From NCBI RefSeq assembly GCF_029625435.1, contig NZ_CP121208.1:1798001-1862000 (forward strand): 64,000 bases of DNA, read 5' to 3'. This document shows positions 1-8,250 of this stretch, in pieces; the stretch's first letter is position 1; each line of letters begins with the position of its first letter. Below the pieces are notes generated by a model. That model did no database searches, was not told the DNA's origin, and worked only from the letters and a program-made list of their open reading frames with translations. A program made the position numbers and the translations under genes. The stretch comes from Arcanobacterium canis (lineage in GTDB: Bacteria; Actinomycetota; Actinomycetes; Actinomycetales; Actinomycetaceae).

Positions 1-367
1 ACAGCATATTGAGCGTCGCCATCGGCACGTTCGACAGGAGGCCTACCTCAAGGCCTCCAGCAGTAAGCTCCTCAAGCCAAGCAATCATCTCAGTATCTGG
101 GCGATTCCATGTTTCGTAGTCCGCGCGGGTAAAGCCATCAATATCAGGGAACTGAATACCAAGATCCGTCCCCATTACTTCCAAGTACTCCGGGAAGCCC
201 CACTTGTTCGCATCCAACGGCTCACGGAGCTCACGATATTTCGCACGGAATTGCTCCGCCGTTACCCCGAATTTGTCAATCTCGACGTACTCTTCAAGAG
301 CAACTTTCTGTTCCTCGGATTGCACCTGCATGAACAGGCCCCACAGGTCAAACAAAATCTTTCGCAT
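1..367 (-). CDS. HAD-superfamily hydrolase (partial, C-terminus outside window)
   Basis: The frame opens with ATG at 367 and runs off the left edge. The first residues read MRKILFDLWGLFMQ: a beta strand ending in the HAD motif I aspartate (FDLWG), with Gly where many family members have the second acid Asp. About 105 residues later comes GLLSNVP, which fits motif II (hhhS/T-N). Between them is an alpha-helical stretch typical of a C1 cap. HAD enzymes are mostly cytosolic phosphatases or dehalogenases using the motif I Asp as nucleophile; the substrate cannot be read. No convincing ribosome site is visible before the ATG. The replaced second Asp occurs in some HAD subfamilies, so it is not evidence of inactivity. 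Hydrolase family fairly sure, function unknown. Confidence 0.7.
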   Translation of the reverse strand, partial: MRKILFDLWGLFMQVQSEEQKVALEEYVEIDKFGVTAEQFRAKYRELREPLDANKWGFPEYLEVMGTDLGIQFPDIDGFTRADYETWNRPDTEMIAWLEELTAGGLEVGLLSNVPMATLNML

Positions 368-461
368 GGGATAAGTCTAGCGGGTCAAACTGAAGCGAAC
401 GAAGGCTGTTGCGCTCTGCGCGTGAACCGATACATTTCTCTACGAAGGGGCAGCGAGGGTT

Positions 462-869
462 TTACTTGCGCCAAAAACTCGTGATGTCAGCTTTCTGAAC
501 GATCTGGAATTCAATCACACGTCGCAACAATTCCCACGGCACAGGTTCATCCCACCGAAGCCGAACCAAACGAGTCCCGTGAGAGAGACCTGCGGCCTCG
601 AATTCTTCAGCAAAATGCTCCACACCCTCCCCTTCTGGAGCAAATGCCAGATGCTCCCGAGCAGGAGAAAAGCCGATAATAAACGTGCCGTGGTCAGTAA
701 ACATTGGCTGGCGCCATGCAAAACGGAATCCGAGTTGCGGAAATTCTTTCTTCACCCATTGAAGAACCTCAAGAGCGCGCTGGCGATTGTCCTCCACGGG
801 AATTGTGGCAAGCCAGTCAGCAAAAAATTCGTCCAGTGGCTCATCGCCCTGCGCAATGATGGTTGCCAT
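462..869 (-). CDS. DUF1801 / YdhG-like protein
   Basis: This encodes a 135-residue soluble protein. It has the DUF1801 (YdhG-like, frataxin-like fold) layout: an N-terminal helical part, then FAWRQPMF around residues 50-60, IGFSP near 67, and a C-terminal LRRVIEFQIVQKADI segment. The ATG at 869 follows an AGGAG-type ribosome site six bases upstream; a TTG one codon earlier is less likely. Family members have been proposed to act in iron or metal handling, but the biochemical role is not established. It lies alone between the HAD gene and hrpB with about 100 bases on each side, on the same strand as both. Family assignment is from overall pattern only. Confidence 0.65.
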   Translation of the reverse strand: MATIIAQGDEPLDEFFADWLATIPVEDNRQRALEVLQWVKKEFPQLGFRFAWRQPMFTDHGTFIIGFSPAREHLAFAPEGEGVEHFAEEFEAAGLSHGTRLVRLRWDEPVPWELLRRVIEFQIVQKADITSFWRK

Positions 870-969
870 CAATTCTCCTGTTCACGAAAGGACACTTGTC
901 TGCGCCGCTCTGATGAGAAATCTTAGCTGATATCGCCACTGCGCCCTAGCGCCGTCGGCCACACAGTGA

Positions 970-3480
970 CTATTTACGTGGCTTGGCCCTGCGAGTCGGC
1001 GGCGCTTCAAGCGGATTTTCTGGCCACGGATGGCGTGGGTATCGCCCACGCATCTCAGCTCTGACCTGTTGATACGGCCCAGCCCAAAAAGACGCAAGAT
1101 CGGATGTCACAGCCAAGGGCCGTCCCGCAGGAGAAAGAAGCTCAAGCGTAATAGGAACGGTAGCCTGCCCCGCAATTCGAGGTGTGTCAGTCCATCCGAA
1201 CGCTTCTTGGAGCTTCATCCGAGCCGTTGGGTGAGCTCCTTCGTAGGACACCCGAGCCGAACCCAGCGGAGTGTCGATGCGTTCAGGCGCGAGTTGATCG
1301 AACTTAGTACCTTCCGGCCACGGAATCAATTGACGCAAACCCGCTGCAAGATCTGGATGTGAGACTCCAAAATCTACCCACTGCGCTGCACACTCAGTCA
1401 GCGCATGATCGGACATATCGGGCCACGGATCGCCTAAGCACTCGTGGAGAAATGCGAGTCGAGAACGCAATGCCACTGCGTGTTCACTCCAGTCCAGCGC
1501 ACCGACGCCGCTGCGCTGGATGTGGTCATACCTCGCCTGTCGGGCAATCTGCGCAGAGACAGCAACACTTTTGCGTGAAAGCTCAATCGCGCCGAGGGAG
1601 CGAACTTCCCACGCACGCACTGTCGAACCATCGACTTCAGTTTCAATGCGGGTGCGGCACATTTCCTTGCCAGCTTCGATGGCACATTCAGCGCTGAGGG
1701 GAGCCGCACAATCGATCATGGCGTCGGCTCGACCTTGGCCTCGACGCAGGGCACCGACGGCGAGCCACTCTTGTCCAGCCAGCGGCGAGGGGGTAGGCAA
1801 GACGGCGCCGGTACCGCCAGCGAGGACGTACCCGGAGCCACGACGTCGGGCGATTGACCAGGGGTAGGCGAGGGCGAGGACGCCAGCAACACCTTCGTCA
1901 GCGGAAACGGAATCATTTCTTTCGATGCCAGCGGCCTCGCCGTTGTGAGTACACGAAGCATTCGCAGCAGTTGCCTCCAGACGTCGAACTTCTCGATGAT
2001 ATTCTGCCGCGTTCACGCCTCCCACACGCGCGTTTTTACCCGAACGTTCAAGTACAGCCACAGCGTGAGGAAGATCAGAACCGTCAGGACGCACACCCAG
2101 ACCGAGCGCGGCCGCCGTGCGCACAGCAATATTGCCGAACATCGGTATGCCATCAATCAACGCTCGCGCAATCGATGGAGATGCTGGGATCGCGGCAAAT
2201 GTGCGGCCCCGGTCCGTCACGTGACCCGAGTGATCCACGGCCCCCAAAGCGCGAAGTGTCTCGATTGCCGCAGTGAGGTTGGCGGTTGGTGGCAGATCGA
2301 GAAGTCGCAACCCGTGGAATTCGGGAGCACCCCAGCACGCACTCATCAGCACTTGTCCCGTCACGTCACTCATTGTGATTTCTGGCTGGGCAAAGGCAGC
2401 AGCTGTGGCAAACGGTAAACAGCGATATGCCACGCCTTTCCCGAGTCGCCCGGCGCGGCCTGAACGTTGTGTCATGGCAGCACGATCAGCGTGAACGGTA
2501 ACGAGGCCGCCAATACGTGATCCAGGGTCGAAACGAGGTTCACGTTTGAGACCCGAATCCACTACCACACGCACACCTGGAACTGTGAGCGCAGATTCAG
2601 CGATCGGCGTCGAGACAATCACACGCGCTTCACCCGCAGTCAACACACGGTCTTGGTCACGCGGATCCATTTGGCCGTGCAACTCATGAACCGGCAGCGG
2701 GCCGCCCGGGCCCGCTGCCGGAACATCCCGCAACATGCCAGCAATTTCGCCTACTTCACGCACACCTGGGGCGAAAACAAGAATCGAGGAGTCTAGAGTG
2801 GTCAGCGCCGACTGAGCCGCTTCTCGGACAACACCAGCCACGTGCCGAAGAAAATCCCGTTCCACAATAATCGCGCCACTTCTCGTGGCGCCAAGAGCGC
2901 GCGGGCCAACACGCTCACGAATCTCGACGTCATACAAGGAACCTGGGACGTCCACGACTTCACCGTCGATCAGTTCCCCTACCCGCTGAGCATCGAGTGT
3001 TGCTGACATCACCACGATCCGCAAGTCGTCACGGAAAACATCTTGAACGTCCAGGGCGAAAGCGCATACCAGATCTGTGTCTGCGTCACGTTCGTGAAAT
3101 TCGTCAATCACAACTGCACCCACTCCGTCAAGTGCGGGATCATCAAGCAACATCCGCATCATGACACCGGGAGTGACAAATTCAATCTGTCGGCCTGCGC
3201 GGTTCTCTCCTCGCACCCGAAAGCCAACACTTTCTCCCACGCTCTGTCCACACAGATGAGCAACGCGTCGGGCGCTCGCCCTGGCAACAATTCTTCTCGG
3301 GGAGACAACGAGGACTCGACCGCGAACCATAGCCGTCAGAAGCACCGGAACGAGCGTTGTTTTCCCCGAACCGGGAGGAGCACTGACCACAAAGTTTCGT
3401 TGGGTAGCACGCATGGCCGCCAGGCCTTCGACAACGGGGAGGTCTGGCGGGTTATCGATCACATTCTCAAGCGCATCCAC
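970..3480 (-). CDS. hrpB: ATP-dependent helicase HrpB (DEAH family)
   Basis: The product is an 836-residue cytosolic DExH helicase. Visible motifs in order are Walker A APPGSGKTT (residues 34-42), the motif Ia region VVSPRRIVARASARRV, the DEFH box at 126-129, MSAT (motif III) near 159, and the motif VI segment QRSGRAGR near residue 345. The C-terminal third contains the helicase-associated and HrpB-specific domain ending in a basic tail. Length agrees with bacterial HrpB (about 820-850). The start is GTG at 3480, with only a weak AGGCG ahead of it. HrpB is a predicted RNA helicase of poorly defined role. The next gene upstream on the same strand is a TetR regulator ending 36 bases away. Confidence 0.92.
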   Translation of the reverse strand: MDALENVIDNPPDLPVVEGLAAMRATQRNFVVSAPPGSGKTTLVPVLLTAMVRGRVLVVSPRRIVARASARRVAHLCGQSVGESVGFRVRGENRAGRQIEFVTPGVMMRMLLDDPALDGVGAVVIDEFHERDADTDLVCAFALDVQDVFRDDLRIVVMSATLDAQRVGELIDGEVVDVPGSLYDVEIRERVGPRALGATRSGAIIVERDFLRHVAGVVREAAQSALTTLDSSILVFAPGVREVGEIAGMLRDVPAAGPGGPLPVHELHGQMDPRDQDRVLTAGEARVIVSTPIAESALTVPGVRVVVDSGLKREPRFDPGSRIGGLVTVHADRAAMTQRSGRAGRLGKGVAYRCLPFATAAAFAQPEITMSDVTGQVLMSACWGAPEFHGLRLLDLPPTANLTAAIETLRALGAVDHSGHVTDRGRTFAAIPASPSIARALIDGIPMFGNIAVRTAAALGLGVRPDGSDLPHAVAVLERSGKNARVGGVNAAEYHREVRRLEATAANASCTHNGEAAGIERNDSVSADEGVAGVLALAYPWSIARRRGSGYVLAGGTGAVLPTPSPLAGQEWLAVGALRRGQGRADAMIDCAAPLSAECAIEAGKEMCRTRIETEVDGSTVRAWEVRSLGAIELSRKSVAVSAQIARQARYDHIQRSGVGALDWSEHAVALRSRLAFLHECLGDPWPDMSDHALTECAAQWVDFGVSHPDLAAGLRQLIPWPEGTKFDQLAPERIDTPLGSARVSYEGAHPTARMKLQEAFGWTDTPRIAGQATVPITLELLSPAGRPLAVTSDLASFWAGPYQQVRAEMRGRYPRHPWPENPLEAPPTRRAKPRK

Positions 3481-3516
3481 ACGCCTAGTTTAGCGGCCAA
3501 GCACGACACTCACTTT

Positions 3517-4197
3517 TCACGCAGGCTGGACAATCGCCTTTGCGCCTGCCAGCACGGCGGCCTTGACACCAGCGAGCTCGCTGCCTTCGTCCAGTTCTCC
3601 CATCCCAGCACGCAAAAGCGCAGTCAGTAACGGAACCACGATGGCAGGATCAACCCCGTCGATTCTTCCAACAGGTTCAGCCACCGAATTGGCTAGCATC
3701 GCATGGAAGTCCCGAATGAGTTCTAGCCCATAATCATGTTCTCCCAGCGGAGCTTTGGAGTGAGCGGCGCGGTGTTGCCGCCCAGCCTCTCGCTTCGACG
3801 ATGCTTTTCCCGCCGCCTTCTGCCGTGACATCTTCGCACTTTTATACTCCATCACACCCATCAGCCAGCGGTGGCCGGTTTCCTGAGCAAGATCGAGGGC
3901 AACTGCCAAAAACGTCAGTAGCTGATCGCGTGGATCCTCAACGTCTGCCAACGCCTCACACACAGCTTTTTTCCAACGCGGAATATAGCGCACAATCACG
4001 TGTTCACGCAGGTCATCCACAGATTCGACATAACGGTAAATCGAGTTGCGTGCGATTCCAGCACGCTGTGCAACTGCGCCGGCAGTGAGGTGTTCGACGC
4101 CGTGGTTGCGCAGTACTTCTTCGGCTGCGTCCACCAGTTTTTCGAACATGTTGTCGTGGTGCTCTTTCACCGTCGCGGCGGCAATTTTTGGCGACAC
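3517..4197 (-). CDS. TetR-family transcriptional regulator
   Basis: This is a 226-residue protein with an N-terminal TetR helix-turn-helix at about residues 38-62 (LTAGAVAQRAGIARNSIYRYVESVDDL read as helices 2-4). A variable ligand-binding region follows, with an unusually basic linker near 125-145 (SRQKAAGKASSKREAGRQ). The GTG start at 4197 follows a GGGAG ribosome site at a good distance. No permease or enzyme gene stands beside it in a typical divergent arrangement: hrpB lies downstream and the FHA-wHTH gene is upstream on the same strand. The target is therefore unknown. It may regulate itself through the imperfect inverted repeat at 4256-4281. Confidence 0.85.
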   Translation of the reverse strand: MSPKIAAATVKEHHDNMFEKLVDAAEEVLRNHGVEHLTAGAVAQRAGIARNSIYRYVESVDDLREHVIVRYIPRWKKAVCEALADVEDPRDQLLTFLAVALDLAQETGHRWLMGVMEYKSAKMSRQKAAGKASSKREAGRQHRAAHSKAPLGEHDYGLELIRDFHAMLANSVAEPVGRIDGVDPAIVVPLLTALLRAGMGELDEGSELAGVKAAVLAGAKAIVQPA

Positions 4198-4255
4198 AAG
4201 AGGCTCCCTTCATGAATGTACTGTCCACAATATATCGAATTTACCGTGATGACGT

Positions 4256-4281
4256 GCGGATTATCAGATATTGATATCCGC
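4256..4281. promoter_or_regulatory. Imperfect inverted repeat upstream of the TetR gene
   Basis: The arms GCGGATTATCA and TGATATCCGC pair with one base inserted, around a GATAT centre. The site lies about 60 bases upstream of the GTG of the TetR gene and just beyond the stop of the FHA-wHTH gene. An operator for autoregulation is the simplest reading, but a degenerate transcription terminator for the upstream operon is not excluded. Confidence 0.3.
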
Positions 4282-4303
4282 CGACGCCGTTACACCTGGC
4301 GCG

Positions 4304-5026
4304 CTAATGTGTCTCGTTCACTTCCTGGCACGCATCGAGCAACGCCACATCCTCAAGCGTGACCAGTTGAGACGCAACCGCATACTCGACAAGCCGCGAG
4401 CGCCTGTGCATCGCATGACCAGAAGAATCACTTTTTAGCCCACGTACACCAATCGCTGCAAGTTTGTCACACACGTTGTCGAGCTTGCGGTTGAACTTCG
4501 TCTGTGTCCATCCCAGTCTGGTGGCAGCAGCCGCAGAGGTCGGGATATCTGAGGAACCCGTTCCGATCCGAGTCAGCCATGGCTCTGCAAGCGCAACGAT
4601 TAACATCTTCTGAGACGGAGTGAGTACCACTTGCCCAACGGTAGTTTGGCCGACGTCGTCGGTCCCTGTGTGAATTGTTTGGTAGACAGATTGCGGAATC
4701 GTTAGGTTAATTTCATAAGTGGTTGGACCTGCCGTGAAGACAAGCGACATTTTTTGCACAACCAACGGTATCCGCGTTCCTGGCCCTACCCATGATTGAA
4801 GCTGTCCACTTGATTCAGCTACAGTGACCGCAATGCGCGAACCCACGTTGGATAGCCACCACATGCCGTCCTGGTAACACAGCTCAAGAAAATGCCGATG
4901 TAAGAATGGGTTGTCCTCAATCGCAAGATCTCCCACTCGTCCAATGACAAACACTTGACCAGGCAAGACTTGGTAGTACTCACCGGAAAAGTCGATCTCT
5001 AAAGATGGCTGAGTGTGCGTTTCCAT
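4304..5026 (-). CDS. FHA-domain protein with C-terminal winged-helix-like region
   Basis: The product has 240 residues. The N-terminal half (about 20-95) has FHA features: IGRVGDLAI, then HRHFLELCY, then WWLSNVGSRIAV, corresponding to the GR, H and N/GS positions of a phosphothreonine-binding FHA fold. The C-terminal half (about 160-225) reads as a winged helix (AAAATRLGWTQTKFNRKLDNVCDKL, then LVEYAV). The ATG at 5026 has an AGAAGGAGAG ribosome site; a longer upstream frame lacks support. It is the last gene of the surface/signalling operon, 22 bases after the kinase stop. A DNA-binding protein whose FHA domain docks on phosphothreonine made by the kinase is a reasonable inference. No DNA-binding data can be read from sequence. 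Confidence 0.7.
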   Translation of the reverse strand: METHTQPSLEIDFSGEYYQVLPGQVFVIGRVGDLAIEDNPFLHRHFLELCYQDGMWWLSNVGSRIAVTVAESSGQLQSWVGPGTRIPLVVQKMSLVFTAGPTTYEINLTIPQSVYQTIHTGTDDVGQTTVGQVVLTPSQKMLIVALAEPWLTRIGTGSSDIPTSAAAATRLGWTQTKFNRKLDNVCDKLAAIGVRGLKSDSSGHAMHRRSRLVEYAVASQLVTLEDVALLDACQEVNETH

Positions 5027-5048
5027 CTCTCTCCTTCTCTGTACCTTT

Positions 5049-6458
5049 CTAACGTGCAACACACAATGAGACAGGCTCGGATTCCTTCCCACTGGCGGCC
5101 AGTGCTGATATTTCGACGCACGTGGCGCTCTCACCTGCGTCGAGTTCGACTGATGGCTCAGTGACCGTCAGAAGTTTCCCTCCATTTTGAGGTTTGACGA
5201 TGAACGAAAAACCCTGCGCGTATTTCCAGGTGAACCTCACTTTTGTGCCGTGAGTGTGTGCTGTGAGTCCCGTCACCGGCGCGACGTAATGATCGATTGG
5301 ATCAACTCCGGTTGTGTAAGCATCGCTTTGGTGCGGTTCCACTGTGCCACCACCACGAGTGGCCAGTGCAAGACCACCGACCACTGACACCACGCCGACG
5401 CAGAAGGCGAGTGCCATACCTGTGCGACGTCGTCGGCGGCGGTCTTTCTCCGTCAGCGGCCGTGCGCTAGGACGTTTCGCAGCACCAACTTGCCCAGCGG
5501 CCAGGGGAAGTGACGTTGTGTCTGGGCCGAAGTCAATGCGCCTTACAGCCGCACGTGTCACATCCTCGTCAACGTCGGCGCCACTAGTTGCGTTGCGTGC
5601 GTAGCTGGGAACGTCAATCGGAGTAACGTGCTCACCAATCTTTTCTTGAATCGCTGCGAGTGCGTAGGCAAAGTCGAGCGCAGATTCAAAACGCAATCCG
5701 GGGTCTTTCGCCATCGCCGTCGCCAAGGCACGATCAAGTTCGGCAGGAAACGCATCACCCAGTGAGGGAACCGGCGCATTGAGCACTCGCGTAATGGTGG
5801 CAACTTCGCGATTATCACCGCCAGGAAGAGTGAAGGGTGCGTGGCCGACGAGTGCCGTGTAGATCGTCGCCGCAAGGGAATAGATATCTGCACTTGGACC
5901 GACTGCTCCTTCTCCCAAAGCCTGCTCAGGTGGAGCCCACGGAGCTGAAAATCCAACAGCAGGTGTCACTGGCTCATCAGTGGCGTAAGCGATCCCAAAA
6001 TCAGTCAAAACAGGTGCGCCGTATGCAGTGTAGAGAATATTTGCGGGTTTGATGTCTCGGTGGACAACCCCAGCCCGATGCATTGCATCCACTGCAGAAG
6101 CGAGCTGGATCCCCAGCTCAAGCACTTTGGCAATCGATAAGGGTTTTTCTGCAACACGTTTCGCCAACGATGGCAAAGGACAGTACTCCATCATCAGGTA
6201 CAGCCTGCCGTCACAGGTTTCACCTGCTCCGAAGACATTGGCAATGTGAGGATGTCCGCTCACTCGTGCCTGAATATCAGCTTCGCGGCGGAATGCCTCT
6301 TGACGTTCGGGTTCGAGACCACGCTGGGTCACTTTCACCGCAACCTGTCTTTTGGGGATCGATTGCTCGTAGAGATAGACGTCGGCAAATCCGCCCGAGG
6401 CAATATAGTCGATGTAGGTGGCGCCCTCAATCACCGGTGCTGACGCTGGTGTCCTCAT
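5049..6458 (-). CDS. Membrane Ser/Thr protein kinase (Pkb2/PknB-like) with extracellular Fn3-like domain
   Basis: This is a 469-residue protein. The kinase domain spans about 10-275, with a glycine-rich loop (ASGGFADVY), the catalytic lysine K42 in VAVKVT, the HRDIKPANIL loop (D135), DFG at 153-155 and APPEQ near 176, so it looks active. A basic juxtamembrane stretch (DRRRRRRTG) precedes one membrane span at about 347-368. The outside part (394-469) resembles a single fibronectin III-like domain (VTGLTAHTHGTKVRFTW) with two cysteines near the end. It overlaps the FHA gene by four bases (ATGA). In bifidobacteria the equivalent kinase is Pkb2 of the PFNA cluster. Likely substrates are the FHA partners and DUF58/MoxR neighbours, which is inference. 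Confidence 0.93.
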   Translation of the reverse strand: MRTPASAPVIEGATYIDYIASGGFADVYLYEQSIPKRQVAVKVTQRGLEPERQEAFRREADIQARVSGHPHIANVFGAGETCDGRLYLMMEYCPLPSLAKRVAEKPLSIAKVLELGIQLASAVDAMHRAGVVHRDIKPANILYTAYGAPVLTDFGIAYATDEPVTPAVGFSAPWAPPEQALGEGAVGPSADIYSLAATIYTALVGHAPFTLPGGDNREVATITRVLNAPVPSLGDAFPAELDRALATAMAKDPGLRFESALDFAYALAAIQEKIGEHVTPIDVPSYARNATSGADVDEDVTRAAVRRIDFGPDTTSLPLAAGQVGAAKRPSARPLTEKDRRRRRRTGMALAFCVGVVSVVGGLALATRGGGTVEPHQSDAYTTGVDPIDHYVAPVTGLTAHTHGTKVRFTWKYAQGFSFIVKPQNGGKLLTVTEPSVELDAGESATCVEISALAASGKESEPVSLCVAR

Positions 6459-7264
6459 TGCTCCACCACCTCGATCCTCACTCCATCACCAAGATCAAGA
6501 ACATCACCGTCGCGCAGACGTGTGGCTGTGGTGGTTGAGATGCGAAGAGGCTCGGCACCTTGACGTAATACATACGTGCCATTTCCGCTCTCAAGATCGA
6601 TGACGCGCAGAGCCCAGCCCGCAACGATCACGGCGGCGTGGGTGCGGGAAACCTGTTTATTAGGACTGGGGACTTTGAGAAGTTTCGGGCATTGTCCGTC
6701 CTTGCGAGCTGGGTCTCTCCCAATCACCACATCACGCTCAACACCGACCTTTGCCCCTGTGTTTGTCACGAGATATCCGAGTACGGGTGGATCGATCCAC
6801 TGCGTCGCTTCGCCGACGTTGGCTCCGCAGATCCGGCAGGATACTAACGTTGGCGAGTTTGGATGGCCCAGAAGACAGAGAGCGGCAAGCACCTGACCAC
6901 CATGAACTTTGCGCATTCGAGACGGCTCAGCTGGTGTCATCGAGCGTACCGACAGCGGAGGTTCAGTCAACGCCATGTGAGGGAGTTGGGAAGGAAATTC
7001 CTCAGGTGATTCCTCACCCAATTCACGATAAAGATTGCCAACCGCCTCAGGATCGAGAGTCGAGGCAAGGTGATCATCACCAGCATGAGGAGATGGCCTG
7101 AGTGTGAAATCAATATCGATGCCTTGTGCTCTGACAACCCCCGATCCGATTGGGTAGCCAGTACCTGTGCAAACACCGAGGCGGAATTTGCCCATTGGAC
7201 TTCGACTTTCTTCCCATAAGTCCAGATGATATGACGGAGAAATTTCTTCATCCGCATACCTCAC
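6455..7264 (-). CDS. FHA-domain protein (downstream part of a TGA-interrupted reading frame)
   Basis: The 269-residue frame starts at GTG 7264. Near residues 128-147 is a small zinc-ribbon-like patch (CLLGH ... CRICG). A C-terminal FHA domain covers about 172-265, with VVIGRDPARK, VSRTHAAVIV and LESGNGTYVL, which are all the conserved FHA residues. It should bind phosphothreonine peptides in the cytosol. The frame is the same as that of the 75-residue ORF immediately upstream: TGA at 7274-7276 is followed by three codons and this GTG, with no frame change. GAGGG overlapping the stop could serve as a restart ribosome site. It overlaps the kinase start by four bases. The FHA call is firm; whether this is a separate protein, a readthrough product or a damaged gene is open. 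Confidence 0.85.
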   Translation of the reverse strand: MRYADEEISPSYHLDLWEESRSPMGKFRLGVCTGTGYPIGSGVVRAQGIDIDFTLRPSPHAGDDHLASTLDPEAVGNLYRELGEESPEEFPSQLPHMALTEPPLSVRSMTPAEPSRMRKVHGGQVLAALCLLGHPNSPTLVSCRICGANVGEATQWIDPPVLGYLVTNTGAKVGVERDVVIGRDPARKDGQCPKLLKVPSPNKQVSRTHAAVIVAGWALRVIDLESGNGTYVLRQGAEPLRISTTTATRLRDGDVLDLGDGVRIEVVEQ

Positions 7265-7273
7265 TGGTATCCC

Positions 7274-7501
7274 TCAGCGAATCGCCACCCGCACCTCGTC
7301 GCCTTCGTGAACGACGAGGCAAAAATCGGGCATCACCGTAGCGTTCCAGGATCGTTGGATCAAATCGAGGATCTGATCGAAGCTCACGCCGGCGGCGAGT
7401 GCCCGGTAAAATTCGCTGATGTCGTCTTGAGTACGAATGAACAGCGCACCTGTAGGCGAAACGGCGGCGAGTGCCTCGCCCTGATACCAGTAGCCGCGCA
7501 T
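7274..7501 (-). CDS. Small 75-residue protein, in frame with and just upstream of the FHA ORF
   Basis: The start codon ATG at 7501 overlaps the PP2C stop by one base (TGATG), and GGGAGA lies ahead, so translation is coupled. The sequence (MRGYWYQGEALAAVSP ... FYRALAAGVSFDQILDLIQ ... MPDFCLVV ... VRVAIR) has no membrane span or known motif. It looks like the N-terminal segment that precedes the linker and FHA domain in longer actinobacterial FHA proteins. That comparison is from memory of the pattern and needs an alignment. Because the following FHA frame continues in register after one TGA, this may be the N-terminus of a single 348-codon gene. An independent small subunit is the alternative. 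Confidence 0.55.
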   Translation of the reverse strand: MRGYWYQGEALAAVSPTGALFIRTQDDISEFYRALAAGVSFDQILDLIQRSWNATVMPDFCLVVHEGDEVRVAIR

Positions 7502-8250
7502 CAGTCTTCTCCCCTTTCCCATATTAAGCTCTCGTCCACACCACACGTACTGGTGACGTCCACTACCACGGCGGAGGCATTGTCACATGTGCCTTCTTTG
7601 AGGGCTGTTTGCACCAGAGCGGAGGCTGTGGCTTGAGGGTCTAATCCCGCATTGAGCACATCCGATATTTGTTGTGGTGTGAGCGTAGCGCAGACACCGT
7701 CAGTACACGCAAGAAATCGATCTCCCACAGCAAGCGCAACTTCGAAGTAATCCACACGCCGATCAGGTGAGCCTGCACCGAGAGCTCGCGTGATGATGTT
7801 GCGTTGGCGCGAACATCGTGCCTCGTCCTCACTCATGACACCTTCGTCCACAAGCTCTTGGACAAACGAGTGATCCTTCATGATCTGGAAAAGATGATGT
7901 GACCGGGAAATATATGTGCGCGAATCTCCCACGTTAAAGACGAGAGCACGTGGTGGGTGAGCCTCGGTAAAAACAACACCAGATACCGTAGATCCGGGCG
8001 CTCTCCCTCGATGTCTGAGGTGTTCGACATCGGCGCGTGCAGCACTCAATACACTGTCAATATCCGATACTGCCCGCACTGCACCCACCTGACCAAGGGC
8101 GTTGACCACAGCGGCCGACGCCGCAGCCCCACCCGAGTGTCCACCGACGCCGTCGGCGACCGCGAAAACTGGCCACTGTGCAAGTGCACAGTCTTCGTTT
8201 TCCTCACGGATGCCTCGATCAGATGCGACACCGTGAACTGTCTGAATCAT
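7501..8250 (-). CDS. PP2C-family Ser/Thr protein phosphatase (PrpC/PstP-like)
   Basis: This is a 249-residue soluble phosphatase without the membrane tail of PstP. PPM/PP2C motifs are present: GVASDRGIREENED (metal-binding Asp/Glu), VADGVGGHSGG, VFNVGDSRTY, ITRALG, LACTDGV and the final CDNASAVVVDV. It should remove phosphate from Ser/Thr residues phosphorylated by the kinase in the same operon, with Mn/Mg. The start is the ATG at 8250 inside the ATGA overlap with the transglutaminase-fold gene; a longer in-frame extension upstream lies wholly inside that gene and is rejected. It corresponds to prpC of the bifidobacterial PFNA cluster. Confidence 0.93.
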   Translation of the reverse strand: MIQTVHGVASDRGIREENEDCALAQWPVFAVADGVGGHSGGAAASAAVVNALGQVGAVRAVSDIDSVLSAARADVEHLRHRGRAPGSTVSGVVFTEAHPPRALVFNVGDSRTYISRSHHLFQIMKDHSFVQELVDEGVMSEDEARCSRQRNIITRALGAGSPDRRVDYFEVALAVGDRFLACTDGVCATLTPQQISDVLNAGLDPQATASALVQTALKEGTCDNASAVVVDVTSTCGVDESLIWERGED

